A stretch of DNA of 41,972 nt, from positions 1-41,972 of the forward strand of contig UROR01000003.1 in NCBI GenBank assembly GCA_900549535.1, given 5' to 3'. Each line of letters begins with the position of its first letter. Position 1 is the first letter of the stretch. Shown here piece after piece: positions 23,708-32,147 of the stretch. Below the pieces are notes generated by a model, which had not been told where the DNA came from, did not search any database, and saw only the letters and a list, made by a program, of their open reading frames with translations. The DNA is from an uncultured Collinsella sp. Lineage in GTDB: Bacteria > Actinomycetota > Coriobacteriia > Coriobacteriales > Coriobacteriaceae. The translations under genes and the position numbers were made by a program.

Positions 23708-26161
23708 ATGCGACATGCGCATATCCATGTAACGGGCATTGTGCAGGGTGTCGGCATGCGACCGTTTGTGTATCGCGAGGCCATGGCGCACGGCATTTGC
23801 GGCTGGGTGCTCAACGCGGGCGATGGCGTGCATATCGAGGCGCACGCTCTAAGCGAGTCGCTCGACGAATTTGTCGACGCGCTTTCCGAACATGCGCCTG
23901 CGGCGTCTCGCGTGGAGCATGTCGAGGTTGTGGACCTAGCACCCGGCGACTGGGACGCCGCTAACGAGCAGGGCTTTCGCATTGTGGCGTCGCAGAATCA
24001 AACTGCCCACACGACGCTCATCTCCCCCGATATCGCCACCTGTGACGACTGCCTGCGCGAACTGTTCGACCCCGCCGACCGACGCTATCACTACCCCTTT
24101 ATCAACTGCACCAACTGCGGGCCGCGCTTTACCATCATCCGGTCGCTGCCTTATGACCGAGCGGCCACGTCGATGGATTGCTTTCCCATGTGCCCCGAGT
24201 GTGCCGCAGAATATGGCGACCCGCTTGACCGGCGCTTTCATGCGCAGCCCGATGCCTGCTTTGACTGCGGGCCACATATTACCTGGCGCGAGGCGGCGGG
24301 CGACATGGAGCTCGAAGGCTCGGGGGCGACGCCAGCCGTCGGCAGCACGCGCGAAACCAGCGATGCCATTATTGACCGCTGTGTCGAGCTGCTGGCCAGC
24401 GGCGGTATTGTCGCCATCAAGGGCCTGGGCGGATTCCATCTGGCCTGCAACGCCGCCAATGAGCGGGCGGTGGTCGAGCTGCGCCGTCGCAAGCGCCGCA
24501 GCAACAAGCCGCTTGCCGTTATGGTGCGCAGCCTTGCCGATACTGAATGCCTGTGCCATGTCGATGATGCCGAGCGCGGCCTGCTAACCGGTAGCATCCG
24601 CCCCATCGTGCTGTTGCGCCGGCGTGCTGTTGGCGAGGGAGATTCCCCCGACGCCCTTACACTCGCGCCATCCGTCGCGCACGATCTACCCGAGCTCGGC
24701 GTCATGCTCCCCTATACACCGCTTCAGCATCTGCTGCTTGCAGCTGCCGCGTCGCATGACATGCACGCGCTGGTCATGACCAGCGGAAACCTGAGCGAGG
24801 AACCTATCGAAACTGACGACGACCTTGCCTGGGAACACCTCGTTGCCGCCGGCATTGCCGATGCGCTGCTCGGTAACGACCGTGCGATTCTCTCACGCTA
24901 CGACGACTCCGTGGTACGCGTGGTCGGTGGGGTCGTTATGCCCGTGCGCCGCGCTCGCGGATATGCGCCTCGGCCGTTGCCGCTGCCGGCACTCGACGGC
25001 GCTCCGTCCTGCGTGCTCGCCTGCGGCCCACAGCAAAAGGCAACGATCGCATTCACACGCGAAGATGCGAACGGCGAGGCGGCCTGTTTTGTGTCGCAGC
25101 ATATTGGCGATGTCGAAAACGGCGAGACCTTCGATGCCTGGAACGCCGCGCGCACGCGCTTGGAAGATCTCTTCGACTTGACGCCCGCCGCGCTGGCCTG
25201 CGACTTGCACCCCAGCTACCTATCGAGTCAGTGGGCGCGCGAGCAGGCGCGAAAATGCAATCTGCCGCTCGTCGAGGTGCAGCACCATCATGCGCATATC
25301 GCGAGCGTAATAGCCGAGGCTATTGCCGCGGGCCAGCTTACAATCGACGCGCGCGTGCTCGGCATTGCCTTCGATGGTACGGGTGCCGGCACCGACGGCA
25401 CCATATGGGGCGGCGAGTTCCTTGTCGCCGGCCTTGCCGATTTTGAACGCGCCGCCCACCTGCGCACCTGGGCGCTGCCAGGCGGTGCCGCATCCGTGCG
25501 CGACGCCCGGCGCAATGCCTTTGCCCTGCTGAGCGAGCTCGGCCTGCTCGAGCACCCGGGTGCCGCGGGGCTATTGGGCACCCTCGACGAGCAAACGCGC
25601 AGCATCACGGCTACGATGATCGAGCGGAACATCAACAGCCCACGCACGAGCAGTATGGGGCGTCTCTTTGACGCCGCCGCTGCAGTTTTGGGCATTTGCG
25701 GGCAGGCAACCTACGAAGGCGAACCCGCCATCGAACTCGAAGCCGCCGCCTGGCGCGCACTCGGCGGCAAGCCCGTTCGTCTCGACGGCAATCATACAGG
25801 CGTATTCACGTCTGCCGCCGACTCCCCCATCCTGGACCCCCAACCGCTCATCGAAGCTCTTCTGAATGGAATCGAGGCAGGCACGCCGGCCGACAGGCTC
25901 GCGCTCGGGTTTCACATCGCCATTACGCACGCTACGACCCACGTCGCGTGCAAGATCTGTGAGCGCGAAGGCCTCGATACCGTCGCGCTCTCGGGCGGTG
26001 TGTTCATGAACCGGCTTTTGCTTCAGCTCCTTACCCACGAGCTCAAAGACGCCGGTCTTGCCGTCTTGGTCCCCCATGCTGTGCCCGTCAACGACGGCTG
26101 CATCGCCTACGGTCAGGCCGCCATCGCTCGTGCTCGCCTCGCGCAGACGGCGTTGCGATAG
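23708..26161 (+). CDS. hypF: Carbamoyltransferase HypF
   Basis: 817 residues, near usual length. Domains in order: acylphosphatase-like (about 1-95; VTGIVQGVGMRPFVYR), two zinc-finger-like CxxC clusters (about 110-190; CDDC, CTNC, CPEC, CFDC), YrdC-like carbamoyl-adenylate domain (about 215-400), and a Kae1/TobZ-like domain with HHHAH and a late GGVFMN segment. It makes the thiocarbamate on HypE that becomes the cyanide ligand of NiFe hydrogenase. The ATG at 23708 follows GGAGG. First hyp gene of the cluster. Confidence 0.97.
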   Translation: MRHAHIHVTGIVQGVGMRPFVYREAMAHGICGWVLNAGDGVHIEAHALSESLDEFVDALSEHAPAASRVEHVEVVDLAPGDWDAANEQGFRIVASQNQTAHTTLISPDIATCDDCLRELFDPADRRYHYPFINCTNCGPRFTIIRSLPYDRAATSMDCFPMCPECAAEYGDPLDRRFHAQPDACFDCGPHITWREAAGDMELEGSGATPAVGSTRETSDAIIDRCVELLASGGIVAIKGLGGFHLACNAANERAVVELRRRKRRSNKPLAVMVRSLADTECLCHVDDAERGLLTGSIRPIVLLRRRAVGEGDSPDALTLAPSVAHDLPELGVMLPYTPLQHLLLAAAASHDMHALVMTSGNLSEEPIETDDDLAWEHLVAAGIADALLGNDRAILSRYDDSVVRVVGGVVMPVRRARGYAPRPLPLPALDGAPSCVLACGPQQKATIAFTREDANGEAACFVSQHIGDVENGETFDAWNAARTRLEDLFDLTPAALACDLHPSYLSSQWAREQARKCNLPLVEVQHHHAHIASVIAEAIAAGQLTIDARVLGIAFDGTGAGTDGTIWGGEFLVAGLADFERAAHLRTWALPGGAASVRDARRNAFALLSELGLLEHPGAAGLLGTLDEQTRSITATMIERNINSPRTSSMGRLFDAAAAVLGICGQATYEGEPAIELEAAAWRALGGKPVRLDGNHTGVFTSAADSPILDPQPLIEALLNGIEAGTPADRLALGFHIAITHATTHVACKICEREGLDTVALSGGVFMNRLLLQLLTHELKDAGLAVLVPHAVPVNDGCIAYGQAAIARARLAQTALR

Positions 26162-26292
26162 GCTGTTTTGCCAGCCTGCGCGCCGCCGTCTCACAGGTGT
26201 AACGCGTTTGCTCGCGACTCCCGCGAGCGCTACCATCAACTGATGGGTAATTAGGCGCCTATCCAGCGCAAAACGTATAAAAGGGGAACATT

Positions 26293-26553
26293 ATGTGCCT
26301 TGCCGTTCCCGGTAAAGTGGTTAAACGCGACGACGACCTTAAGGCGACCGTCGACATGATGGGCATCGAGCGCCCCGTTTCGCTGCGCCTCGTGCCGACG
26401 GCACAGGTTGGCGACTATATTCTCGTGCACGCCGGCTTTGGCATCCAGATTGTCGACGAGCAGGAAGCCCAAGAGACACTCGAGCTCGTCAATACCATGA
26501 CCGAGCTGGCCGAAGAGGACCAGCTTGCCACCAACCCGGCCGAGGCGTACTAG
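26293..26553 (+). CDS. hypC: Hydrogenase maturation chaperone HypC
   Basis: 86 residues. It begins MCLAVPGKV; Cys2 is the invariant residue that carries the Fe(CN)2CO unit with HypD. AAAGGGG precedes the ATG. The TAG stop shares its G with the hypD GTG start. The 131-bp gap after hypF has two small hairpins (about 26211-26229 and 26232-26246) and might hold a promoter, but I cannot define one. Confidence 0.96.
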   Translation: MCLAVPGKVVKRDDDLKATVDMMGIERPVSLRLVPTAQVGDYILVHAGFGIQIVDEQEAQETLELVNTMTELAEEDQLATNPAEAY

Positions 26554-27668
26554 TGGCGGCGGCACAGCCGGTTCGCTCCGGTATCGACTTTTCGGCATTT
26601 CGCGACCCCAAGCTGGCTCGCGAGCTCATCGATCGTATTCATGGGCTTGTCGGCAACCGCAGCATCAACCTTATGGAAGTCTGCGGCACGCATACCGTGA
26701 GCATTGGCCGCTATGGCTTTCGTTCCATTATGCCGGCGGGGCTCAAACTGTTGAGCGGCCCGCGCTGCCCCGTCTGCGTTATCGCGAACCGCGACATCGA
26801 CCACGCAATCGCACTCGCCAAGATGGACGGCGCCATCATCACTACCTTTGGTGACATGATGCGCGTGCCCGGATCGTCTACCTCGCTTGCCGCGCAAAAG
26901 GCGGCGGGGCGCGACATCCGCATCGTCTACTCTCCGCTCGACGCACTCGACATTGCCGAGCAAAATCCCGAACGCCCGGTCATCTTTATGGGTGTGGGCT
27001 TTGAGACCACAACGCCCACCATTGCCGCCGCTATCCTGGAGGCCGACGCGCGCGGGCTCCAGAACTTCTCGGTCTACTGTGCTCACAAGACCACGCCGCC
27101 GGCTCTGCGTGCGATCTCTAACGACCCCGAGACGACCATCGACGGCTTTATCCTGCCCGGTCACGTCGCTACCATCACGGGCTTGGCGCCCTTTAGCTTT
27201 TTGGTCGACGAGTTCGATACCCCCGGCGTAGTTACCGGGTTTGAGCCGGTCGATATCTTGCAGGGCATCTGCATGCTGGTCCAGATGGTTGTCGAGGACA
27301 GGCCCGCGATTGGCAACGCCTACCGCCGTGGCGTCAATGCAGACGGCAACCCCGTAGCGCGCCAGCTGGTCGAGCAGGTATTTGAGCCGTGCGACACCAC
27401 GTGGCGCGGACTGGGACCGATTGCCAGCTCGGGTCTTTCCATCCGACCTGAGTTCTCGCGCTTTGATGCGCGCGCCCGCTTTGATGCGCCCGTTGAGGCG
27501 ACGGTCGAGCCGCGCGGGTGCCGCTGCGGCGACGTGCTGCGCGGGGCCATCACGCCGAGCGACTGCCCGCTCTTTGGCCGCACCTGCACGCCCGAACACC
27601 CCGTCGGCCCGTGCATGGTGAGCTCCGAAGGCAGCTGCGCGGCGTACTACCGTTACCGCGACTATTAA
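26553..27668 (+). CDS. hypD: Hydrogenase maturation protein HypD
   Basis: 371 residues from GTG 26553, overlapping the hypC stop by 1 base. The family motifs MEVCGTHT, GPRCPVCV and GVGFETTTPT and the C-terminal cluster region (CRCGDVL, CPLFGRTC, CMVSSEGSCAAYY) are all present. HypD binds a [4Fe-4S] cluster and assembles the Fe(CN)2CO moiety with HypC, taking cyanide from HypE. A hairpin starts at the base after its stop codon. Confidence 0.97.
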   Translation: MAAAQPVRSGIDFSAFRDPKLARELIDRIHGLVGNRSINLMEVCGTHTVSIGRYGFRSIMPAGLKLLSGPRCPVCVIANRDIDHAIALAKMDGAIITTFGDMMRVPGSSTSLAAQKAAGRDIRIVYSPLDALDIAEQNPERPVIFMGVGFETTTPTIAAAILEADARGLQNFSVYCAHKTTPPALRAISNDPETTIDGFILPGHVATITGLAPFSFLVDEFDTPGVVTGFEPVDILQGICMLVQMVVEDRPAIGNAYRRGVNADGNPVARQLVEQVFEPCDTTWRGLGPIASSGLSIRPEFSRFDARARFDAPVEATVEPRGCRCGDVLRGAITPSDCPLFGRTCTPEHPVGPCMVSSEGSCAAYYRYRDY

Positions 27669-27812
27669 GGTCCGCCGTTCTAACGAACGGCGGACCGGCC
27701 GACGCTGCGCACCATTCAGGCGAGCGATTTGCCTTTCAATCGTCGGCTGCGGGCAAAAGCCCAGCAGCCTCCTCTTTCAAGGCAGCTCACTTCGTCTGAA
27801 TGGCGCTCGCTG
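27669..27812 (+). other. Structured spacer between hypD and hypE
   Basis: An 11-bp hairpin (27669-27679 with 27686-27696) directly follows the hypD stop. Then a branched structure: outer stem CCATTCAGGCGA (27712-27723) with TCGTCTGAATGG (27792-27803); inner hairpins 27725-27742 (5 bp) and 27745-27769 (GGCTGC-GGGC, loop AAAA). An alternative 7-bp pairing GCGAGCG (27720-27726) with CGCTCGC (27804-27810) competes with the outer stem and is followed by TGACTTTT. No reading frame is supported. Confidence 0.6.
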
Positions 27813-27881
27813 ACTTTTACTTAACATCGATTTTGCCACACTCGGCTATTGCCGATTCCACCCACGATTGGAGTTTTCGAT

Positions 27882-28916
27882 ATGTCCCGTACTGCCACCG
27901 ATAGCACTGTCCTGCTGGGCCACGGCTCCGGCGGCCAGTTGATGAAGCGCATTATCGATGAGATCTTTCTGGATGCCTTTGGGTCGCCCGAGCTGCTTGC
28001 GGGCAACGACGCCGGTGTCGCCGCGTTGCCCGCAAGCGGGCGAATCGCCATGTCGACCGACAGCTTTGTGGTAACGCCGCAGTTCTTCCCCGGCGGCAAT
28101 ATCGGCCGCCTCGCCGTATGCGGAACCGTCAACGACGTCGCGACCTCGGGCGCTAACGTGCGCTACCTATCGTGCGGCTTTATCCTCGAAGAGGGCTATC
28201 CCATGGACAAGCTGCGCCAGATTGTACAGACCATGGCCGAAACGGCACATGAGGCAGGTGTGAAGATTATCACCGGCGACACCAAGGTGGTCGAGCGCGG
28301 CGGTGCCGACGGCGTCTACATCAATACCGCCGGCGTGGGCGAGGTACCCGCGGGCGTGGCGCTCAGCGGTGCAAACTGCCAGCCCGGCGATGTCATCTTG
28401 GTCTCGGGCACGCTGGGCGACCACGGCATCGCCATCATGAGCCAGCGCGAGGGCTTGGCGTTTTCGAGCAACATTGAAAGCGACGCTGCGCCGCTCAATC
28501 ATCTGATTGCTGACGTGCTCGCCGCCGCCCCCGACACCCGCTGCTTCCGCGACCCCACGCGCGGTGGCCTGGCATCCACGCTCAACGAGTTTGCCCAGGC
28601 CAGCGGCGTTGCCATGGAGATTGACGAGGATGCCGTGCCCGTGCGCCCCGACGTGCAGGCGGCATGTGAGATGCTCGGCTACGACGTTCTGCAGGTGGCA
28701 AACGAGGGCAAGATGGTCGCCGTGGTGCCGGCCGAGCAGGCCGATGCCGCGCTGGCGGCCATGCGCGCCGCCCGCTACGGCGAGAACGCCGCCATCATCG
28801 GTCGCGTGCTGCCGCTTGCCGAGGACGCCCGCCCCGCCGTGCGCGTACGCACCGGCTGGGGCTCGACCCGCATCCTCGACATGCTCGTGGGAGAGCAGCT
28901 ACCGAGAATTTGCTAG
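27882..28916 (+). CDS. hypE: Carbamoyl dehydratase HypE
   Basis: 344 residues; ATG at 27882 with GGAG 8 nt upstream. It is an AIR synthase-related (PurM-like) ATP-binding protein: GHGSGG at the N-terminus, GNDAGV, MSTDSFVV, and GDTKVVERG. The last residues are PRIC, and the terminal Cys is the carbamoyl acceptor that is dehydrated to thiocyanate. It works with HypF and passes cyanide to HypC-HypD. It is separated from hypD by a 213-bp structured spacer, unlike the tight hypC-hypD join. Confidence 0.97.
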   Translation: MSRTATDSTVLLGHGSGGQLMKRIIDEIFLDAFGSPELLAGNDAGVAALPASGRIAMSTDSFVVTPQFFPGGNIGRLAVCGTVNDVATSGANVRYLSCGFILEEGYPMDKLRQIVQTMAETAHEAGVKIITGDTKVVERGGADGVYINTAGVGEVPAGVALSGANCQPGDVILVSGTLGDHGIAIMSQREGLAFSSNIESDAAPLNHLIADVLAAAPDTRCFRDPTRGGLASTLNEFAQASGVAMEIDEDAVPVRPDVQAACEMLGYDVLQVANEGKMVAVVPAEQADAALAAMRAARYGENAAIIGRVLPLAEDARPAVRVRTGWGSTRILDMLVGEQLPRIC

Positions 28917-29040
28917 GGCGGAATCGCGCGGTCGGCGCGATGTGGCTTGATATCCCTGGAGATGTTCAGATTCCAAGCGCGCCTAACGCGGAAGCCAAGT
29001 ATTATGAGGTGCGTTTTGAAACCCAATGACGGGAGCTTTC

Positions 29041-29709
29041 ATGGCAGCAGCTTTTTCCCATGTGATCTTTGACCTGGACGGCACCATCCTCAACACGATC
29101 GAGGACCTGGCGGCCGCCGGCAACCACACCTGCGAGATGCACGGCTGGCCCACGTTTGCCGTGGACGAGTACCGCTACAAGGTGGGAAACGGCATGCTCA
29201 AGCTGGTCGAGCGCTTTATGCCCGCCGAGTACGCGGGCGACGGCCGCATGTTTGAGCAGACGCTTGCCGAGTTTAGAGCTTATTACGGCGAGCACAAAGA
29301 GGACCACACCTCACCCTACGCCGGCACGATTGAGATGCTCGACCGTCTGCGCGCAGCGGGCGTTCAGCTTGCCGTGCTCACCAACAAAGATCATATTTCG
29401 GCAGCCCCGCTTATCGAGAAGTATTTTGGCTCTGAGCGCTTTGCGCTGGTACAGGGCCGTGTCGATGCGTTTCCGCCCAAGCCCGAGGCACCCGTCACGC
29501 TGCACGTGATGAAGGAGCTGGGCGCCAATCCGGCAACCACGCTCTACGTGGGCGATTCCAATGTCGATATCCTGACCGGTCACAACGCTGGCCTTAAGAG
29601 CGCGGGCGTCAGCTGGGGCTTTCGCGGCCGCGCAGAACTGGAAGCCGCCGGCGCCGACTACGTGGTGGACACCCAGGCAGAGCTCGTAGCACTGGTGCTG
29701 GGCGAATAG
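29041..29709 (+). CDS. HAD-family phosphatase (phosphoglycolate phosphatase-like)
   Basis: 222 residues from ATG 29041, preceded by GGGAG at 5 nt; the in-frame ATG at 29026 lies upstream of that site. HAD motifs: I FDLDGT (residues 10-15), II VLTNKD, III Lys in PPKPEAP, IV YVGDSNVD, with a helical cap after motif I. This matches Gph/PpaX-type enzymes acting on phosphoglycolate or pyrophosphate; the exact substrate cannot be read from sequence. A single gene; repeats begin about 40 bp after its stop. Confidence 0.9.
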   Translation: MAAAFSHVIFDLDGTILNTIEDLAAAGNHTCEMHGWPTFAVDEYRYKVGNGMLKLVERFMPAEYAGDGRMFEQTLAEFRAYYGEHKEDHTSPYAGTIEMLDRLRAAGVQLAVLTNKDHISAAPLIEKYFGSERFALVQGRVDAFPPKPEAPVTLHVMKELGANPATTLYVGDSNVDILTGHNAGLKSAGVSWGFRGRAELEAAGADYVVDTQAELVALVLGE

Positions 29710-29749
29710 CGGAGCCGCCGCTTAACGTAGCTGCGACAATTCTTCCACG

Positions 29750-29888
29750 CGGAAAGCGCATCCCGTTTTGGAGCTCCGGAATGGGATGCGCTTTCCGTTT
29801 GAGGCGCGTCGGGGAAACCGCATCCCGTTTTGGAGCAATATTCCGGGTCGCACTTTCCGCAACCCACCCCATCCGGAAACCGCGACCC
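29750..29888. repeat. Palindromic repeats, family F, copy 2 (two hairpins)
   Basis: Hairpin 1: CGGAAAGCGCATCCC (29750-29764) with a perfect complement at 29783-29797. Hairpin 2: GGGTCGCACTTTCC (29845-29858) with 29875-29888 (12 of 14 paired). CGCATCCCGTTTTGGAGC occurs twice (about 29757 and 29820). The second hairpin matches the inner part of copy 1 at 14917-14964. No gene is visible in 29710-30240. Confidence 0.78.
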
Positions 29889-30012
29889 ACTATTCAGCCA
29901 AAAACCGGCTCGCATTTTCCCGAGCATTCGATGCAGCGCTGGTGCAAGGAGTGCCCCCAACTGTCGGCAGAAAAGGAACGTCCCCAAGTGCCGCAAGAGT
30001 GTCCCTTCTGAC

Positions 30013-30041
30013 TAGTCATTTAAGAACGTCCCCAATGACTA
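30013..30041. repeat. REP-like palindrome, family B, copy 2
   Basis: TAGTCATT and AATGACTA enclose TAAGAACGTCCCC, nearly identical to copy 1 at 10024, again preceded by GCAAGAGTGTCCC. The related motif GGAACGTCCCCAAGTGCCG lies at about 29975-29994. Confidence 0.85.
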
Positions 30042-30086
30042 CACCTTCCGACAACGGTAACACCGCAGGTAGAGGACGGACAGCGA

Positions 30087-30237
30087 AAACGCCCCTAAGC
30101 GAGCAAGGTGACGTGAAATGAAAGGGCGCTGACCTTCTGGTCGCCTTCTGGTCGCGCCCTTGAAATTGAACGTCAGATTGCCGCTTAGGGGCGTTTGCAG
30201 CGTCGAGCAGTTGCGGCGTTTGGTAAAACGCCGCAAC
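30087..30237. repeat. Structured element (family C), copy 2
   Basis: P1a AAACGCCCCTAAGCG (30087-30101) with perfect partner 30182-30196; P1b TGACGT (30109-30114) with ACGTCA (30170-30175); P2 as in copy 3 but with an 11-nt internal duplication (CTTCTGGTCGC), making the element 151 nt; P3 GTTGCGGCGTTT (30210-30221) with AAACGCCGCAAC (30226-30237), loop GGTA. It ends 3 bp from the lipoprotein stop codon. Confidence 0.87.
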
Positions 30238-30240
30238 TCC

Positions 30241-30798
30241 CTAGCTCATCATGGCATTCATCATCTCGTTGGTTGCGGAATCGTCAGCAGACCACTCGCC
30301 GTCGTCATTGCAGGAGTACTTGAAGGTGACCTTGGTGTCCTTGGTCTTAGCAGCCTTGGTCACATCGACCATAACCTGACCGGCCATCTTGTACAGCTCG
30401 TCATCGGAAGGCATCGAATCGAGCGCGGCGACCTTCTCCTGATACTGGGTGGCAAAATCCTCAACGATCTGGTTCATGGACTTGCAGGTAATGGTGACCT
30501 CGGCAGTTGCGGTACCCTTGTCCTCGTCGACCGTCACGTCGCCGATTTTGTAGTCAAAGCCCTCGAGATAGCTCTTGGCGTACTCCTTGGGATCGATGCC
30601 CAGCTGCTCGAACTCGTCGCCCGAGGCCTCTTCCAGGCCGGCGAGGAAGTCGCCGCCACCGTTCTTGACCTCGTCAAACTGCGTCGTAAGATCCTCGGTG
30701 ATAAGCTCCTCAACCGAAGGACCTCCGCAGCCGGAAAGCACAACCACGCACGCGACCAGAACAGCCATCAGGGGCGCAAGCAGCAGCTTCTTTTTCAT
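30241..30798 (-). CDS. Lipoprotein, unknown function
   Basis: 185 residues; ATG at 30798 with GGGAGG about 6 nt upstream. It begins MKKK, has a hydrophobic segment and lipobox LSGC with Cys24, so the mature protein is anchored to the outer face of the cytoplasmic membrane. The mature part is acidic, with two repeated-looking halves containing short helices and a beta-rich segment (VTVDEDKGTATAEVTITCK). It resembles small Gram-positive lipoproteins of the DUF4878/DUF5105 kind in general appearance; I cannot name a function. The family C element follows its stop. Confidence 0.85.
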   Translation of the reverse strand: MKKKLLLAPLMAVLVACVVVLSGCGGPSVEELITEDLTTQFDEVKNGGGDFLAGLEEASGDEFEQLGIDPKEYAKSYLEGFDYKIGDVTVDEDKGTATAEVTITCKSMNQIVEDFATQYQEKVAALDSMPSDDELYKMAGQVMVDVTKAAKTKDTKVTFKYSCNDDGEWSADDSATNEMMNAMMS

Positions 30799-30981
30799 GT
30801 TGTTCCTCCCAATGAGCGGCACCGCGCTTCCCGACGCGGTGCACGTCGTAACAATAAGGCCATACTAGCCGCTAACGAACACCCCCGGCAAAGCAAAGGC
30901 GCAGACGGCTCGATTTAACGTCCGAACGGTTTACCGGTCCGTCCAACGCGCAATAAAACGTCCCGCCGCATTGTAATAAAA

Positions 30982-31010
30982 AAGGGCGGTCGAACAATTC
31001 GACCACCCTT
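30982..31010 (-). terminator. Terminator of the PTS EIIA gene
   Basis: 13-bp stem (30982-30994 with 30998-31010, one G-U on the minus strand) and 3-nt loop, followed on the minus strand by TTTTTTATT. It lies 24 bp after the gene. Confidence 0.92.
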
Positions 31011-31033
31011 GCACATCCTTTGGATGTCGCAGT

Positions 31034-31570
31034 CTACTTGCGGACGACCTTAACGATGGCGTCACCAGCAGCGACGGCAGACTCGGCCTCGACGGTAAGC
31101 TCGACGTCGGCGAACTCGGCGGTGTTGGACACAGCCACGACGACGCAGTCCTTGTAGCCGGCAGCAGCGATCTTGGCGCGGTCGATCTTGAGCAAGGGCT
31201 GGCCGGCCTTCACGACATCGTCAGCCTTGACGAAGCCCTCGAAGCCGTCGCCGTTCATGTTGACGGTATCGACACCAACGTGCACCAGAACCTCGATGCC
31301 GCTATCGGACTGCAGGCCCACGGCGTGACCCATGGTGACGGTCACCTTGCCGTCGCAGGGAGCGTAGACCAGATCGTCCTCGGGCCACACGGCGCAGCCC
31401 TTGCCCAGGACCTCACCACCAAAGACGGGATCGGGCACGTCGGCCATCTTGATGACCTTGCCCTTGACGGGCGAGCACAGCACGTCGGCGCCGGCAGAAG
31501 CAGAGATGGAAGCGGGAGCTGCAGCAGCGGCAGGCTCAGCCTTCTTCTTAAACATGTCAAACAGACCCAT
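31034..31570 (-). CDS. crr: PTS glucose-type EIIA component
   Basis: 178 residues; ATG at 31570 with AGAGGAG upstream. A short Ala/Pro-rich leader (about 10-25) is followed by a complete EIIA-Glc (PF00358) domain. His82 (GHAVGL) and His97 (VLVHVGVDT) are spaced 15 apart as in E. coli Crr (His75 and His90); His97 should be the phosphorylated one. It passes phosphate from HPr to an EIIBC transporter not in this window. It begins MGLFDMFKKK, similar to the amphipathic membrane-binding start of Crr. Standalone gene with its own terminator. Confidence 0.94.
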   Translation of the reverse strand: MGLFDMFKKKAEPAAAAAPASISASAGADVLCSPVKGKVIKMADVPDPVFGGEVLGKGCAVWPEDDLVYAPCDGKVTVTMGHAVGLQSDSGIEVLVHVGVDTVNMNGDGFEGFVKADDVVKAGQPLLKIDRAKIAAAGYKDCVVVAVSNTAEFADVELTVEAESAVAAGDAIVKVVRK

Positions 31571-31905
31571 ACGTTTTCTCCTCTTGATTAAGCGCAACGT
31601 TATGCGCATGCCTATGGTGATTATAGTGCCAAATGGTTCAAATACTAAGGTGGGGACTCGAATCGCGAGCCCTTCTCGGTAGTGCTCGTGGGATGAGCAT
31701 CTCCTTTGCATCGCGGTTCGATAAGCCGAGTATCGCCCACGCGCGGGACGGGCAGAAGCGGGCGCACCAAACCCGATACTTCTTTTCGCTCTCGAGTCCT
31801 GCCGCCGCCCCGTCCCTGACACTTCCTGATACCGACCGAAACGTGCCAAAATAAAACCGTCCCTTTTTGGTAGGTTTGGCGAGTGTGGATTTTCGGACGC
31901 TTAAC
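31571..31905. other. Spacer with no recognisable gene
   Basis: I see no gene here. A weak inverted repeat CCAAAA...TTTTGG lies near 31848-31871. Open frames on both strands have no ribosome sites. Confidence 0.5.
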
Positions 31906-31909
31906 TAAC

Positions 31910-31973
31910 GAGCGTGGATGATCTCCCACTTTGAGGCCGTCACCGAGCCAAAAACGGGAGATTATCCACGTTC
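31910..31973 (+). repeat. Palindromic repeat, family E, copy 1
   Basis: 18-bp stem GAGCGTGGATGATCTCCC (31910-31927) with GGGAGATTATCCACGTTC (31956-31973). The loop shares ACTTTGAG and GCCAAAA with copy 2 at 33347-33410. The two copies flank the fic gene in the same orientation. Confidence 0.88.
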
Positions 31974-32050
31974 ATTTTGGATAACCCCCCTTGTACCAAG
32001 CCGAGCTCCATGGTCAAGTAATAACGACTTCTCATCATTAGATTGTTTAC

Positions 32051-32121
32051 ATCAATTCTAATAACTATTTAATCCTTAAACTCGTTATTAGAATTGATAT
32101 GATTGGCCTAATAACGAGTTT
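32051..32121 (+). promoter_or_regulatory. fic leader with competing inverted repeats
   Basis: Arm A ATCAATTCTAATAAC (32051-32065), arm B GTTATTAGAATTGAT (32084-32098), arm C CTAATAACGAGTTT (32108-32121). A pairs perfectly with B (15 bp). C pairs perfectly with 32078-32091, which overlaps B (14 bp). So B can join A or C, not both. The core GTTATTAG is repeated, consistent with operator half-sites. The stretch is much more AT-rich than its surroundings. Confidence 0.8.
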
Positions 32122-32147
32122 CCGGCACTAAAGATATGGAGGGCGCG

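Noticed and set aside
27712..27803. tRNA, for example tRNA-Sec, in the hypD-hypE spacer
   Set aside because: A stem and a TTCAA loop look suggestive, but there is no T-arm GTTCGA-type sequence, no proper acceptor stem with discriminator and CCA context, and no variable arm of the right form.
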